Shown: piece by piece, positions 1 through 6,403 of the stretch
How positions within the stretch are numbered: position 1 is the stretch's first letter
Layout of the letters: each line of letters begins with the position of its first letter
Source: Gelria sp.
GTDB taxonomy: Bacteria > Bacillota > Syntrophomonadia > Syntrophomonadales > Syntrophomonadaceae
DNA length: 6,479 bases
Direction of reading: 5' to 3'
Assembly: GCA_012839665.1 (NCBI GenBank)
Contig: DUMX01000207.1
Span: 1 to 6,479, forward strand
Notes under the pieces: model-generated
The model's database searches: none
The model's input: the letters and a program-made list of their open reading frames with translations, nothing else
Told to the model about the DNA's origin: nothing
Program-made: the position numbers and the translations under genes

Positions 1-141
1 ATTGTATTAATTATATAACTAGGTAAATTATAACAGATATATTAAGGAACATAAATCCTTTTTTGATAAATAATTTATTTAAATCAAAATTTTATTCAAA
101 ATAAAACCTTACTAAAATTCCTCGAAATCCCATAAAGTCCG

Positions 142-166
142 TATAATAGGGCATTTGTTATAACAA
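142..166 (+). promoter_or_regulatory. TATAAT box followed by a perfect 12-bp palindrome (possible operator)
   Basis: A perfect TATAAT lies at 142-147. Eight bases downstream is the perfect palindrome TTGTTATAACAA (155-166), which would overlap a transcription start from that box. No good -35 is seen at 16-18 bp upstream (TTCCTC-like at best), so the promoter would be weak or need an activator. Short AT-rich palindromes arise by chance in such DNA, so this is only a candidate regulator site. Confidence 0.2.
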
Positions 167-201
167 GGCGATACCATGTAAAAGGAATTTATATAAATGT
201 G

Positions 202-229
202 TTGAAACTTTGTAGTATAGTATTATAGT
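202..229 (+). promoter_or_regulatory. Candidate sigma-A promoter of the sigma/anti-sigma unit
   Basis: TTGAAA at 202-207 and TATAGT at 224-229 are separated by 16 bp, which fits a vegetative promoter. A start near 236 would give an untranslated leader of about 144 nt before the ATG at 380. The -35 also contains TGAAAC (203-208), the usual -35 core of ECF sigma promoters such as SigW type, but no CGTA/CGTC-like -10 follows at the right distance. Direct autoregulation is therefore not supported by this site. Confidence 0.45.
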
Positions 230-256
230 TACATAAGATAGATTTTAATTGCTAAA

Positions 257-287
257 ATCCCTGACCAGCAGATTCAGGATGTTTTTA
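257..287 (+). terminator. Terminator-like hairpin in the sigma-factor leader
   Basis: ATCC (257-260) pairs with GGAT (277-280) and TGA (262-264) with TCA (274-276), leaving C261 bulged and a 9-nt loop; GTTTTTATT follows. This has the shape of a modest intrinsic terminator and lies between the candidate promoter at 202-229 and the start codon at 380. It could end transcripts coming from the left or act as an attenuator. A second hairpin, GTGCC (299-303) with GGCAC (310-314), follows closely. No competing anti-terminator helix was identified. Confidence 0.3.
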
Positions 288-379
288 TTGGTAAACTGGT
301 GCCCTTAACGGCACTTAACTTTAAAGTAAATATTTTTTATTATCTCCATTATTTTTATATAAAAAAAGGGAGCATTATA

Positions 380-961
380 ATGTATTCAGAAGAAGAGCTA
401 GTTAAACAAAGCATTCAGGGTGATACCCGTGCTTTTGAAGAGCTAGTTTTACAGTATCACAACAAAATATATGCCCTGGCTTTTCGTTATATGGGTAATG
501 AGGAAGATGCCTATGATATGGCGCAGGAAGCGTTTATCAAGGCTTTTCGTTCTTTACGTACCTTCAAGGGAAAATCCAGTTTCAGTACCTGGCTTTATCG
601 AGTTACTGCTAATGTTTGCCTGGACGAGTTGCGACGACGAAAGCGAAGAATTGTAGCTTTATCTCTGGATGAACCACTGGCTACTCAGGAAGGGGATGAG
701 GTAGAAAAAGAAATTGCGGACAGTTCTCCTGGCGTAGACGTAATATATGAACAAAAAGAATTTTCTCAATACATACAACAGTTACTAGACGAAATGAAAC
801 CTGAACATAAAAACGCAATAATCTTACGTGATATTATGGGTTTTACTTATGAAGAGATTGCCGAAGTGATGAACTGTTCAATGGGAACTGTAAAGTCAAG
901 GATTAGTCGAGCCCGGAATGTGCTGCGAAAAAAAATTACTGATAGGGAACTTTTACCCTAG
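380..961 (+). CDS. ECF-type RNA polymerase sigma factor (SigW/RpoE-like)
   Basis: This 193-residue protein should direct core RNA polymerase to stress or envelope-response promoters. Region 2 spans about residues 22-90: region 2.2 contains DMAQEAF (46-52), and the region 2.3-2.4 helix runs from FSTWLYRVTAN (68-78) into the basic DELRRRKRR (82-90). A variable acidic linker follows. Region 4 spans about 130-185, with the helix-turn-helix from YEEIAEVM (157-164) to GTVKSRISRAR (169-179). Length and two-domain layout match group 4 (ECF) sigma factors, with no region 1 or 3. The reading frame stays open back to a GTG at 299, but the ATG at 380 is preferred because GGGAG (368-372) sits 7 bases before it and the extension is unlike sigma factors. 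The anti-sigma gene follows after 32 bp, which fits control by sequestration at the membrane. The regulon cannot be read from the window. Confidence 0.93.
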   Translation: MYSEEELVKQSIQGDTRAFEELVLQYHNKIYALAFRYMGNEEDAYDMAQEAFIKAFRSLRTFKGKSSFSTWLYRVTANVCLDELRRRKRRIVALSLDEPLATQEGDEVEKEIADSSPGVDVIYEQKEFSQYIQQLLDEMKPEHKNAIILRDIMGFTYEEIAEVMNCSMGTVKSRISRARNVLRKKITDRELLP

Positions 962-993
962 ATTCTCGTCTAAGAAAGCGAGGAGGAAGGGTC

Positions 994-2049
994 ATGAGAT
1001 GTGAGCAAATAAAGGAAATGCTATCGCCATATGTTGATGGCATGACCAGTGAAAAAGAGAATAAGATTATTAAGGCTCACCTTGAGAATTGTTCGCAGTG
1101 TCAGAGTGAACTGGAACACTTGAAGGCTTTTTGTGTTGCTCTGAAAAACCTTCCATCTCCTAAATTACCAGAACAGTTTAGTACAGATTTGCACAAACGT
1201 CTGATAGAAGAGAAGAAACATTTGATAAGGCCCCGGGAAATCAAAACTCCCAAGAAGCAAGGTTGGATTGCTGCCGGCGTGGCAGGTATTGCTCTGGCAG
1301 TAGGAATTTACGCTAGCAGTGTTTTACCTATCAGCCCTATGGTTGCTTCCTGGCAGGGAAACCATGATAAAGATATTAATAACAAGCCAGCGGTAGCTAT
1401 TAATGAAATAATTGACCGCATATGTGGTGGGGATAAAGAGAATATAGCCAGGGAAGATAATGTGCCATTGGAGGACCCGGAAGGAGAAACCGGGGTAACT
1501 CCTGGGAGTAACCCCAAAAATGTAGCTGGAAATAAAACGGATACAAAAGTAGATGGGGATAATGCTGAGGTAACTTCATCCACAAAGGTATCCCCCAAGT
1601 TAGCGGATGTGTATTCTACCCGGATTATGGTTAAGAATGCTGCTGAATCAGCAAATAAGGTACTACAACTAGCCCAAAGTAATGGATGGGAATATGCATC
1701 CAGTGATGTACCCCGGGCTATGTCAGGACCGAATAGTTATGGATTGACTATTAAAGTAAAAAATAAAGATGTAGATAAAGTAATGAGCCAGTTGAGTGGG
1801 ATAGGTAAGAGTAGTACACCTCTGCACAATCAGTTGGAGTTTACCCAACAGTATAGTGAAGTAGAAAAGCAAATCAGCTTATTGCATAAAGAAAAAGAAA
1901 CCCTGCAGCAGACAGGATGCACCGATCAGTGCAAGCTGGATGAAGTTGAACAACAACTTCAGGATTATTTACAGCAGAAGTTAGCTCTGGATAAAGAGTT
2001 AGAAATGACTACATTGGAGATTTACTTCGTGGGTGAAGTTAGCCCCTAA
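994..2049 (+). CDS. Membrane-anchored zinc-finger anti-sigma factor with DUF4349-like outside domain
   Basis: This 351-residue protein is the likely cognate inhibitor of the upstream sigma factor. Its start has a strong AGGAGG (981-986) seven bases before the ATG. Residues 1-45 form a ZAS-type domain with H29-x3-C33-x2-C36 and an N-terminal Cys3, the pattern used by RsiW/RsrA-type anti-sigma factors to bind zinc and clamp sigma. A single membrane helix lies at about 91-111 after a Lys/Arg-rich stretch, predicting an inside N-terminus and outside C-terminus. Residues 113-206 are a polar linker of low complexity. Residues 207-351 resemble DUF4349: a strand-helix start (YSTRIMVKNA), an SYGLTIKVKN strand, an EFTQQYSEVEKQI segment, a long Glu/Gln-rich coiled coil, and a final TTLEIYFVGE strand. 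The outside part has cysteines at 144, 309 and 313. Release of sigma by proteolysis is known for relatives such as RsiW, but no protease gene is present here. The DUF4349 call is from memory of its pattern. Confidence 0.85.
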   Translation: MRCEQIKEMLSPYVDGMTSEKENKIIKAHLENCSQCQSELEHLKAFCVALKNLPSPKLPEQFSTDLHKRLIEEKKHLIRPREIKTPKKQGWIAAGVAGIALAVGIYASSVLPISPMVASWQGNHDKDINNKPAVAINEIIDRICGGDKENIAREDNVPLEDPEGETGVTPGSNPKNVAGNKTDTKVDGDNAEVTSSTKVSPKLADVYSTRIMVKNAAESANKVLQLAQSNGWEYASSDVPRAMSGPNSYGLTIKVKNKDVDKVMSQLSGIGKSSTPLHNQLEFTQQYSEVEKQISLLHKEKETLQQTGCTDQCKLDEVEQQLQDYLQQKLALDKELEMTTLEIYFVGEVSP

Positions 2050-2063
2050 TTAATAAAAGTATT

Positions 2064-2099
2064 AAGGCAGGAAAGGCAGGAGAGATTCCTGCCTTTTTT
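2064..2099 (+). terminator. Strong intrinsic terminator after the anti-sigma gene
   Basis: AAAGGCAGGA (2072-2081) pairs perfectly with TCCTGCCTTT (2087-2096) around a 5-nt loop, with the T-run reaching 2099. The left arm is duplicated in tandem: AAGGCAGGA occurs at 2064-2072 and 2073-2081, and either copy can pair with the same right arm. It begins 14 bases past the stop codon at 2049 and separates the sigma/anti-sigma unit from polA. Confidence 0.92.
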
Positions 2100-2131
2100 A
2101 TTATCCTGGATTTTTTCTTCCTTTGGGGGAG

Positions 2132-2140
2132 TGTTATAAT
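2132..2140 (+). promoter_or_regulatory. Extended -10 promoter for polA-mutM(-ytaF)
   Basis: TGTTATAAT gives a TGn extension directly before a perfect TATAAT (2135-2140). The -35 position at 17 bp spacing is only a T-rich stretch (2111-2117), so recognition would rest on the extended -10. A start near 2147 leaves a leader of about 53 nt containing a small hairpin (AGGTAGC 2157-2163 with GCTGCCT 2170-2176). The polA ribosome binding site AAGGTGG (2187-2193) follows. Confidence 0.65.
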
Positions 2141-2199
2141 TAGCAAAAGATTCGTAAGGTAGCTTGACGGCTGCCTGAATGGAATAAAGGTGGGTTATC

Positions 2200-4815
2200 A
2201 TGTCGGAGAAGAAGTTAATGTTAATTGATGGGAACAGTCTCTTATATCGTGCTTTTTATGCACTGCCTTTGTTGCATAACCGGGAAGGGGTATACACTAA
2301 TGGGGTGTATGGCTTTCTTACCATGTTTAATCGGATAACAGCCAGCGAGCAGCCCAGCCACATTGTGGTGGCTTTTGATGTAGACCGCAAAACCTTTCGC
2401 AGTGAAATATATAACGAATATAAGGCTAATCGCTCGGCTCCGCCGGAGGAACTGAAAGGGCAGTTTCAACTTTTACGCGATGTACTCGATGCCTTAAACG
2501 TCCATTATATCGAAAAACCTGGCTACGAGGCTGATGATATTATAGGTACTTTGAGCAAGCGGGCACAGGAAGATAATTTGGATTGTTTAATTGTTACCGG
2601 AGATAAAGATACCTTGCAATTAGTATCTGATCAGGTACAGGTATTAATGACTAAAAAGGGTATTAGTGAAATGCAAATTTATAATCCTCAGCAGGTGAGA
2701 GAGAAATGGGAAGTCGAGCCCGGACAAATGATTGAGATTAAGGCTTTGATGGGAGATGCTTCTGATAATATCCCCGGGGTACCAGGGGTAGGAGTTAAAA
2801 CAGCAGTCAAACTGATAAAAGAATATGGTAATATCGAAAATCTTTATCATCACCTGGAAGAGGTTAGTGGGCCTAAACTGGTAGAAAGGCTAACGGAGAA
2901 CCGGGACCAGGCCTTCATGAGCCGTAAGCTGGCTACTATTGTCACCAATATGGAACTGGAATGGGATTTAGATAAATTCAAGGTAGAAGAGCCCGACCGC
3001 GACCGTTTAGTGGAATTATATAAACAACTAGAATTTAATAACTTTCTTAATGCCCTGCAGGAAAGTAGTCAGACTGGCCGAGAAGTAAGTATTGATGATA
3101 TCAGGGTTATAGATTTGGAAACAGAGGAACAGGTGACAGAGTTCAGGGCTGCTCTGGACCTTGAGCTACCGCTGTCTATATATATTGACAGCGATTACCA
3201 TCACCCTATGTGGGCTAAAATTAAGGGTATATATTTCGAGCAGAACGGGCAGGTGTATCATTTACCAGTAGGGGAGCGGGCCAATTATCGCCTGGAATGG
3301 GTAAGGCCCTTGCTGGAGGCGGCTGAAATCTTTAAATACCTGCATAATGCCAAGTATGCTCAAGTATTGCTAATGAGGTATGGGCTGAAATTACAGGGTA
3401 TAGCCGGAGATACTATGTTGGCAGCTTATATAGACGCCCCCAGTTTTGAAGGAGATGATTTAGCTGCTGTAATTTTTAAATATCTGGATATTAATGTACC
3501 TGATAAGCATCCGGCACTTTTAGTTTCTCGTCTTCGTTCCTTACTTGATCGTCTGGAGGCTAATATTTCCTCGGAGCAAGAGTCTTTGCTAAAAGAGGTG
3601 GAAATGCCAGTATCAGAGGTACTGGCTCATATGGAGTTTACCGGCATCAAGGTAGAACGGGAAAACCTGCAACAAATATCCGGGGAGATGGCGGAGGGAA
3701 TAGAGTACGCTGAAAGACAGATATTTGAATTAGCAGGGCAGGAATTTAACATAAATTCACCCAAACAGTTAGGGAAAGTACTATTTGAGGACTTGGGACT
3801 GCGGGTAGTGAAAAAGATTAAAACTGGTTATGGTACTGGTGCTGAAGTGCTGGAAGAGCTCTATGATGACCATGAAATCATTGCTTATATCTTAAACTAT
3901 CGGCAGCTTACCAAGCTAAAATCAACTTATGTAGATGCTCTGCAGGAGCTAATTCACCCGGATACCGGGCGGATACACACCATATTTAAACAGGCGCAGA
4001 CCGCTACCGGCCGTCTGTCCAGTGTGGAACCTAACCTGCAAAATATACCCATTAAGATGGAAGAGGGGCGCCGTATTCGTAAGGCCTTTACCGTAGCTAA
4101 TGACGACCATGTGTTGATGGCAGCTGATTACTCCCAGATTGATTTACGAGCTCTGGCCCATATCAGCGGGGATGAGACCTTGATAAAGACTTTCCACCAG
4201 AACATCGATATTCATACCCGGACGGCTGCCCAGATATTTCACGTTCCCCTGGAACAGGTGGATAGCGAATTACGTCAGCGGGCTAAAGCAGTCAATTTTG
4301 GGATTATTTATGGCATAAGTGACTTCGGCCTTTCCCGGGATACCGGGGTAAGCCGTAAGGAAGCCCGCCGCTATATAGATAATTATCTGAATTCCTATCC
4401 GGGGGTTAAACAATATATGGAAGATATCGTTAGATTTGGCCAGAAGTATGGCTATGTAGAAACATATTTGAAAAGGCGGCGCTATTTGCCCAACCTTAAT
4501 GCTAAAAATAAAATGCAGCAGGCTTTTGCCCGGCGGATGGCTCTAAATACCCCTATTCAGGGTACATCAGCCGATATAATTAAGCTGGCGATGATTAAGG
4601 TTTTCAACCAGCTTAAGGAGCGGGAACTACAGGCTAGACTATTACTACAGGTGCATGACGAATTGGTTTTAGAGGTACCACTTACTGAAGTGGAAGAAAC
4701 AGCGGAATTACTTAAGAACTGCATGGAAAACGCCTGCCAGCTTAGAGTACCTTTGCAAGTATCGCTTAATATCGGCCGTAACTGGTACGATATGGTGGAA
4801 TTCAAGGTGGAGTAA
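2200..4815 (+). CDS. polA: DNA polymerase I, 5' nuclease plus polymerase, proofreading site degenerate
   Basis: This 871-residue enzyme fills gaps in repair and removes RNA primers. The 5' nuclease domain (about 1-290) keeps its metal-binding acids: D10 (LIDGNS), D60 (AFDVD), E110/D112/D113 (YEADD), D135/D137 (TGDKD) and D186/D189 (GDASDN), followed by the helix-hairpin-helix IPGVPGVGVKTA. The middle exonuclease-like domain (about 300-465) lacks the catalytic set: the DxE of Exo I reads D330-S-D332, the Exo II aspartate is A387 (NAKYA), and no Exo III YxxxD is seen. The polymerase domain (about 468-871) is intact: TGRLSSVEPNLQNIP, motif A DYSQIDLR with D643, O-helix R692/K696/F700/Y704-G705, and motif C HDE with D820-E821. 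Phe700 is the position equivalent to E. coli F762. Size and layout match Bacillus-type Pol I. The ATG has AAGGTGG seven bases upstream. It is the first gene of the unit with mutM. Confidence 0.98.
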   Translation: MSEKKLMLIDGNSLLYRAFYALPLLHNREGVYTNGVYGFLTMFNRITASEQPSHIVVAFDVDRKTFRSEIYNEYKANRSAPPEELKGQFQLLRDVLDALNVHYIEKPGYEADDIIGTLSKRAQEDNLDCLIVTGDKDTLQLVSDQVQVLMTKKGISEMQIYNPQQVREKWEVEPGQMIEIKALMGDASDNIPGVPGVGVKTAVKLIKEYGNIENLYHHLEEVSGPKLVERLTENRDQAFMSRKLATIVTNMELEWDLDKFKVEEPDRDRLVELYKQLEFNNFLNALQESSQTGREVSIDDIRVIDLETEEQVTEFRAALDLELPLSIYIDSDYHHPMWAKIKGIYFEQNGQVYHLPVGERANYRLEWVRPLLEAAEIFKYLHNAKYAQVLLMRYGLKLQGIAGDTMLAAYIDAPSFEGDDLAAVIFKYLDINVPDKHPALLVSRLRSLLDRLEANISSEQESLLKEVEMPVSEVLAHMEFTGIKVERENLQQISGEMAEGIEYAERQIFELAGQEFNINSPKQLGKVLFEDLGLRVVKKIKTGYGTGAEVLEELYDDHEIIAYILNYRQLTKLKSTYVDALQELIHPDTGRIHTIFKQAQTATGRLSSVEPNLQNIPIKMEEGRRIRKAFTVANDDHVLMAADYSQIDLRALAHISGDETLIKTFHQNIDIHTRTAAQIFHVPLEQVDSELRQRAKAVNFGIIYGISDFGLSRDTGVSRKEARRYIDNYLNSYPGVKQYMEDIVRFGQKYGYVETYLKRRRYLPNLNAKNKMQQAFARRMALNTPIQGTSADIIKLAMIKVFNQLKERELQARLLLQVHDELVLEVPLTEVEETAELLKNCMENACQLRVPLQVSLNIGRNWYDMVEFKVE

Positions 4816-4816
4816 G

Positions 4817-5623
4817 ATGCCTGAACTTCCGGAAGTAGAGACAATTGTAAGAGCCCTGCAGGTTAATAGGGGGGCCAGTATTAAGAATATAGATATCAGG
4901 CGGAAGGATATCCTGCGTTTACAAGAATATGAAGTGGAAGAACTCCACGGCAGGACTATTAAAAACATCTGCCGCCGTGGAAAATTCCTGGTTTTTGAAC
5001 CAGGGCGTGATCTTAACCTCATTTTTCATTTGGGCATGAGCGGTCGCTTCTACATGCTAACTGCAGCCCGGGAACCAGTAGAAAAACATATTCATGTAAT
5101 TGTACATCTTGACAATGACACCAACTTAATTTACCAGGATACCCGTCGTTTTGGCGGAGTATGGTTGGTAAGAGACCGGGAGCACTTTTTTCGGCATATG
5201 GGAAGAGAACCCTTATCTACTAGTTTTACCGCTGCCTATTTGGGAGATATTCTTAAACAACGTAAAGCCCCGGTTAAGAACTTGTTGTTAAATCAGCATC
5301 TCATCAGTGGTATCGGTAATATATATGCTGATGAAGCGCTTTTTGCTGCCGGTATCCGCCCGAATCGCCCGGGAGGCTCACTATCCCAGCAGGAGATAAA
5401 AAAACTCCATCGCTCTATAAGGAAGGTTTTGCGCCAGGGTATTGAACTCCGGGGTACTACTTTTCGTGATTACCGGGATGCGTTTAACGAAAGTGGTGGT
5501 TTCCAGAATTATCTTAAAGTTTATGGGAGATATAACCAGCCTTGTCCACAGTGTGGCAACCTTATCCAGCGAATTCGCTTAGCTGGACGCAGTACTCATT
5601 TTTGTGCTAACTGCCAGCATTAA
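4817..5623 (+). CDS. mutM: Formamidopyrimidine-DNA glycosylase (Fpg/MutM)
   Basis: This 268-residue bifunctional base-excision repair enzyme removes oxidised purines such as 8-oxoguanine and Fapy lesions and cuts the abasic site. It begins MPELPEVET: Pro2 becomes the N-terminal nucleophile after Met removal, and Glu3 is catalytic. Lys56 (RRGKFL) is the conserved catalytic-pocket lysine. Met74 (GMSGRF) and R111/F112 (DTRRFGG) form the triad that fills the gap left by the flipped base. The helix-two-turn-helix is at about 155-180 (N-L-L-L-N, then ISGIGNIYADE). The C-terminal zinc finger has C243-x2-C246 and C263-x2-C266 with the invariant Arg258. All expected elements are present and the length is normal. 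The ATG lies one base after the polA stop, and its ribosome binding site (AAGGTGGAG, 4804-4812) is inside the polA end, so translational coupling is likely. Lys56 and the intact zinc finger mark Fpg rather than Nei. Confidence 0.98.
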   Translation: MPELPEVETIVRALQVNRGASIKNIDIRRKDILRLQEYEVEELHGRTIKNICRRGKFLVFEPGRDLNLIFHLGMSGRFYMLTAAREPVEKHIHVIVHLDNDTNLIYQDTRRFGGVWLVRDREHFFRHMGREPLSTSFTAAYLGDILKQRKAPVKNLLLNQHLISGIGNIYADEALFAAGIRPNRPGGSLSQQEIKKLHRSIRKVLRQGIELRGTTFRDYRDAFNESGGFQNYLKVYGRYNQPCPQCGNLIQRIRLAGRSTHFCANCQH

Positions 5624-5638
5624 AGCCCAGGTAACACT

Positions 5639-5681
5639 TTGACACTTTTGTCCATATAGTAGATTGAACCCTGCTTATAAT
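5639..5681 (+). promoter_or_regulatory. Promoter-like elements between mutM and ytaF
   Basis: The 75-bp gap holds a perfect TTGACA (5639-5644) and a perfect TATAAT (5676-5681), but they are 31 bp apart and cannot form one standard promoter. TTGACA has only TAGATT (5660-5665, 15 bp) as a poor partner. A start from the TATAAT would fall at about 5688, within the ytaF ribosome binding site. CATATAGT (5653-5660) loosely resembles a sigma-E -10, but no matching -35 is seen. No terminator hairpin is present, so read-through from mutM is likely; an extra promoter is possible. Confidence 0.25.
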
Positions 5682-5685
5682 GGAT

Positions 5686-5690
5686 AGGAG
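5686..5690 (+). promoter_or_regulatory. Ribosome binding site that sets the ytaF start
   Basis: AGGAG lies 8 bases before the ATG at 5699. The in-frame GTG at 5690 overlaps this site, and the TTG at 5693 is too close to it. The ATG at 5699 is therefore the start. Confidence 0.8.
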
Positions 5691-5698
5691 TGTTGCCT

Positions 5699-6340
5699 AT
5701 GAATTACCTGACTATAGCCTTATTTGCTCTGGCAGTAAGTGCAGATGGTTTTGCGGTAGGAATAGCTTATGGCATAGCTAAGATCAGGATACCCGTCTTT
5801 TCTTTGTTGGTAATATCTTTAGCTTCAGCTCTGGCGGTAAGCTTATCCATGCTCTGTGGTAAAGGCCTGGCCGAATTGCTTTCTCCCCAGATGTCCTCGT
5901 ATGTGGGTGCCATTATAATCCTGGCTCTGGGAGTTTACTTTCTCCTGCAGGCGGGTAAAAATAAAATCAATTCCCTGGAAAATGATCAGGAAAAACCCCT
6001 CTTAGCATTCAGTATAAAACCGCTGGGTATAATTGTGCAGATACTTAAACAACCGTCTCGGGCAGATTTTGATTGTTCCGGTGAAATAAGTACAACTGAA
6101 GCCTTTTTCCTGGGATTAGCTCTGGCTATGGATGCGCTAGGTGCAGGTATAGGAATTGCTATGACCGGAAGCAACATTTTATATACAGCTGTATGTGTTG
6201 GTATGTTAAAATTTATATTAGTTAATAGCGGGATTTTCCTGGGAAGTAAAATAAATGCCGTGGAGTTAAAAGCTGTTACAGCATTGGTTCCCGGGCTGGT
6301 TTTTGTGGCTATTGGTATTATTGAGTTAATGCGAAAATAG
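5699..6340 (+). CDS. ytaF: YtaF-type sporulation membrane protein, MntP/DUF204 relative
   Basis: This 213-residue protein has about six membrane helices (roughly 4-24, 31-54, 65-84, 135-157, 160-182 and 190-211) arranged as two similar halves. Each half carries a membrane aspartate in a Gly/Ala-rich motif: VSADGFAVG with D16 and LAMDALGAGIG with D145. This is the layout of the DUF204/MntP manganese exporter family, but the length, the SADGFAVG and the DALGAGIG motifs point to the YtaF branch, named for sporulation in Bacillus; transport has not been shown from this sequence. The loop between the halves contains DFDCSGEISTTE (123-134), which fits the 12-position EF-hand metal loop. It lies 75 bp after mutM with no terminator, matching the polA-mutM-ytaF order I recall from Bacillus. 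The 3' end (6265-6340) is repeated in inverted orientation at the window edge. Confidence 0.88.
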   Translation: MNYLTIALFALAVSADGFAVGIAYGIAKIRIPVFSLLVISLASALAVSLSMLCGKGLAELLSPQMSSYVGAIIILALGVYFLLQAGKNKINSLENDQEKPLLAFSIKPLGIIVQILKQPSRADFDCSGEISTTEAFFLGLALAMDALGAGIGIAMTGSNILYTAVCVGMLKFILVNSGIFLGSKINAVELKAVTALVPGLVFVAIGIIELMRK

Positions 6341-6351
6341 AACTTTAATAG

Positions 6352-6390
6352 ACACAGATTACACAGATTTTTTAGGATTAGCACAGATTT
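6352..6390 (+). repeat. CACAGATT short direct repeats
   Basis: CACAGATT occurs at 6353-6360, 6362-6369 and 6382-6389, with start spacings of 9 and 20 bases; the first two copies form an ACACAGATT tandem. AGGATT (6374-6379) may be a decayed unit. These copies occupy most of the spacer between the inverted arms. From memory, similar strings occur as scattered non-coding repeats in various bacterial genomes; I cannot verify that here. Confidence 0.75.
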
Positions 6391-6403
6391 TTTTAAAATA
6401 AAC

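Larger units (their letters stand above)
1..379. other. AT-rich intergenic region and sigma-factor leader
   Basis: No credible coding sequence is visible on either strand. The first 120 bases are very AT-rich. They hold a weak 5-bp stem (AAGGA 44-48 with TCCTT 56-60, then TTTT), which could be the tail of a terminator for a gene to the left, and a bulged AT-only palindrome at 61-89. From 142 on there are promoter-like elements, and from about 235 to 379 an untranslated leader for the sigma gene with two small hairpins. I recognise no tRNA, known riboswitch or CRISPR here. Confidence 0.7.

Noticed and set aside
61..89. AT-only imperfect palindrome in the upstream region
   Set aside because: The stem needs a two-base bulge and contains one G-C pair; this is expected by chance in such AT-rich DNA.
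203..228. ECF-type autoregulatory promoter from TGAAAC
   Set aside because: No CGTA/CGTC-like -10 occurs about 16 bases downstream; a sigma-A reading fits better.
299..379. Upstream GTG start giving a 27-residue N-terminal extension of the sigma factor
   Set aside because: It has no ribosome binding site, overlaps a hairpin, has no similarity to sigma factors, and the ATG at 380 has GGGAG at good spacing.
1492..1515. Hairpin GGGGT-A-ACTCC / GGAGT-A-ACCCC inside the anti-sigma gene
   Set aside because: It has a central mismatch, a tiny loop and no T-run, and lies in coding sequence for a Gly/Pro/Asn linker; probably chance.
1308..1598. Minus-strand open frame inside the anti-sigma gene
   Set aside because: It lies opposite a well-supported gene, has no ribosome binding site or recognisable motif, and arises from the linker's composition.
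2771..2790. CCCCGGGG palindrome and repeated GGGGTA in polA
   Set aside because: It is explained by the Gly-Val-Pro-Gly-Val-Gly codons of the helix-hairpin-helix motif.
4708..5022. Minus-strand open frame across the polA-mutM junction
   Set aside because: It is antisense to two intact conserved genes and shows no family features.
5986..6384. Minus-strand open frame opposite ytaF
   Set aside because: It is the complement of a conserved membrane protein gene; its start lies in the CACAGATT spacer with no ribosome binding site.
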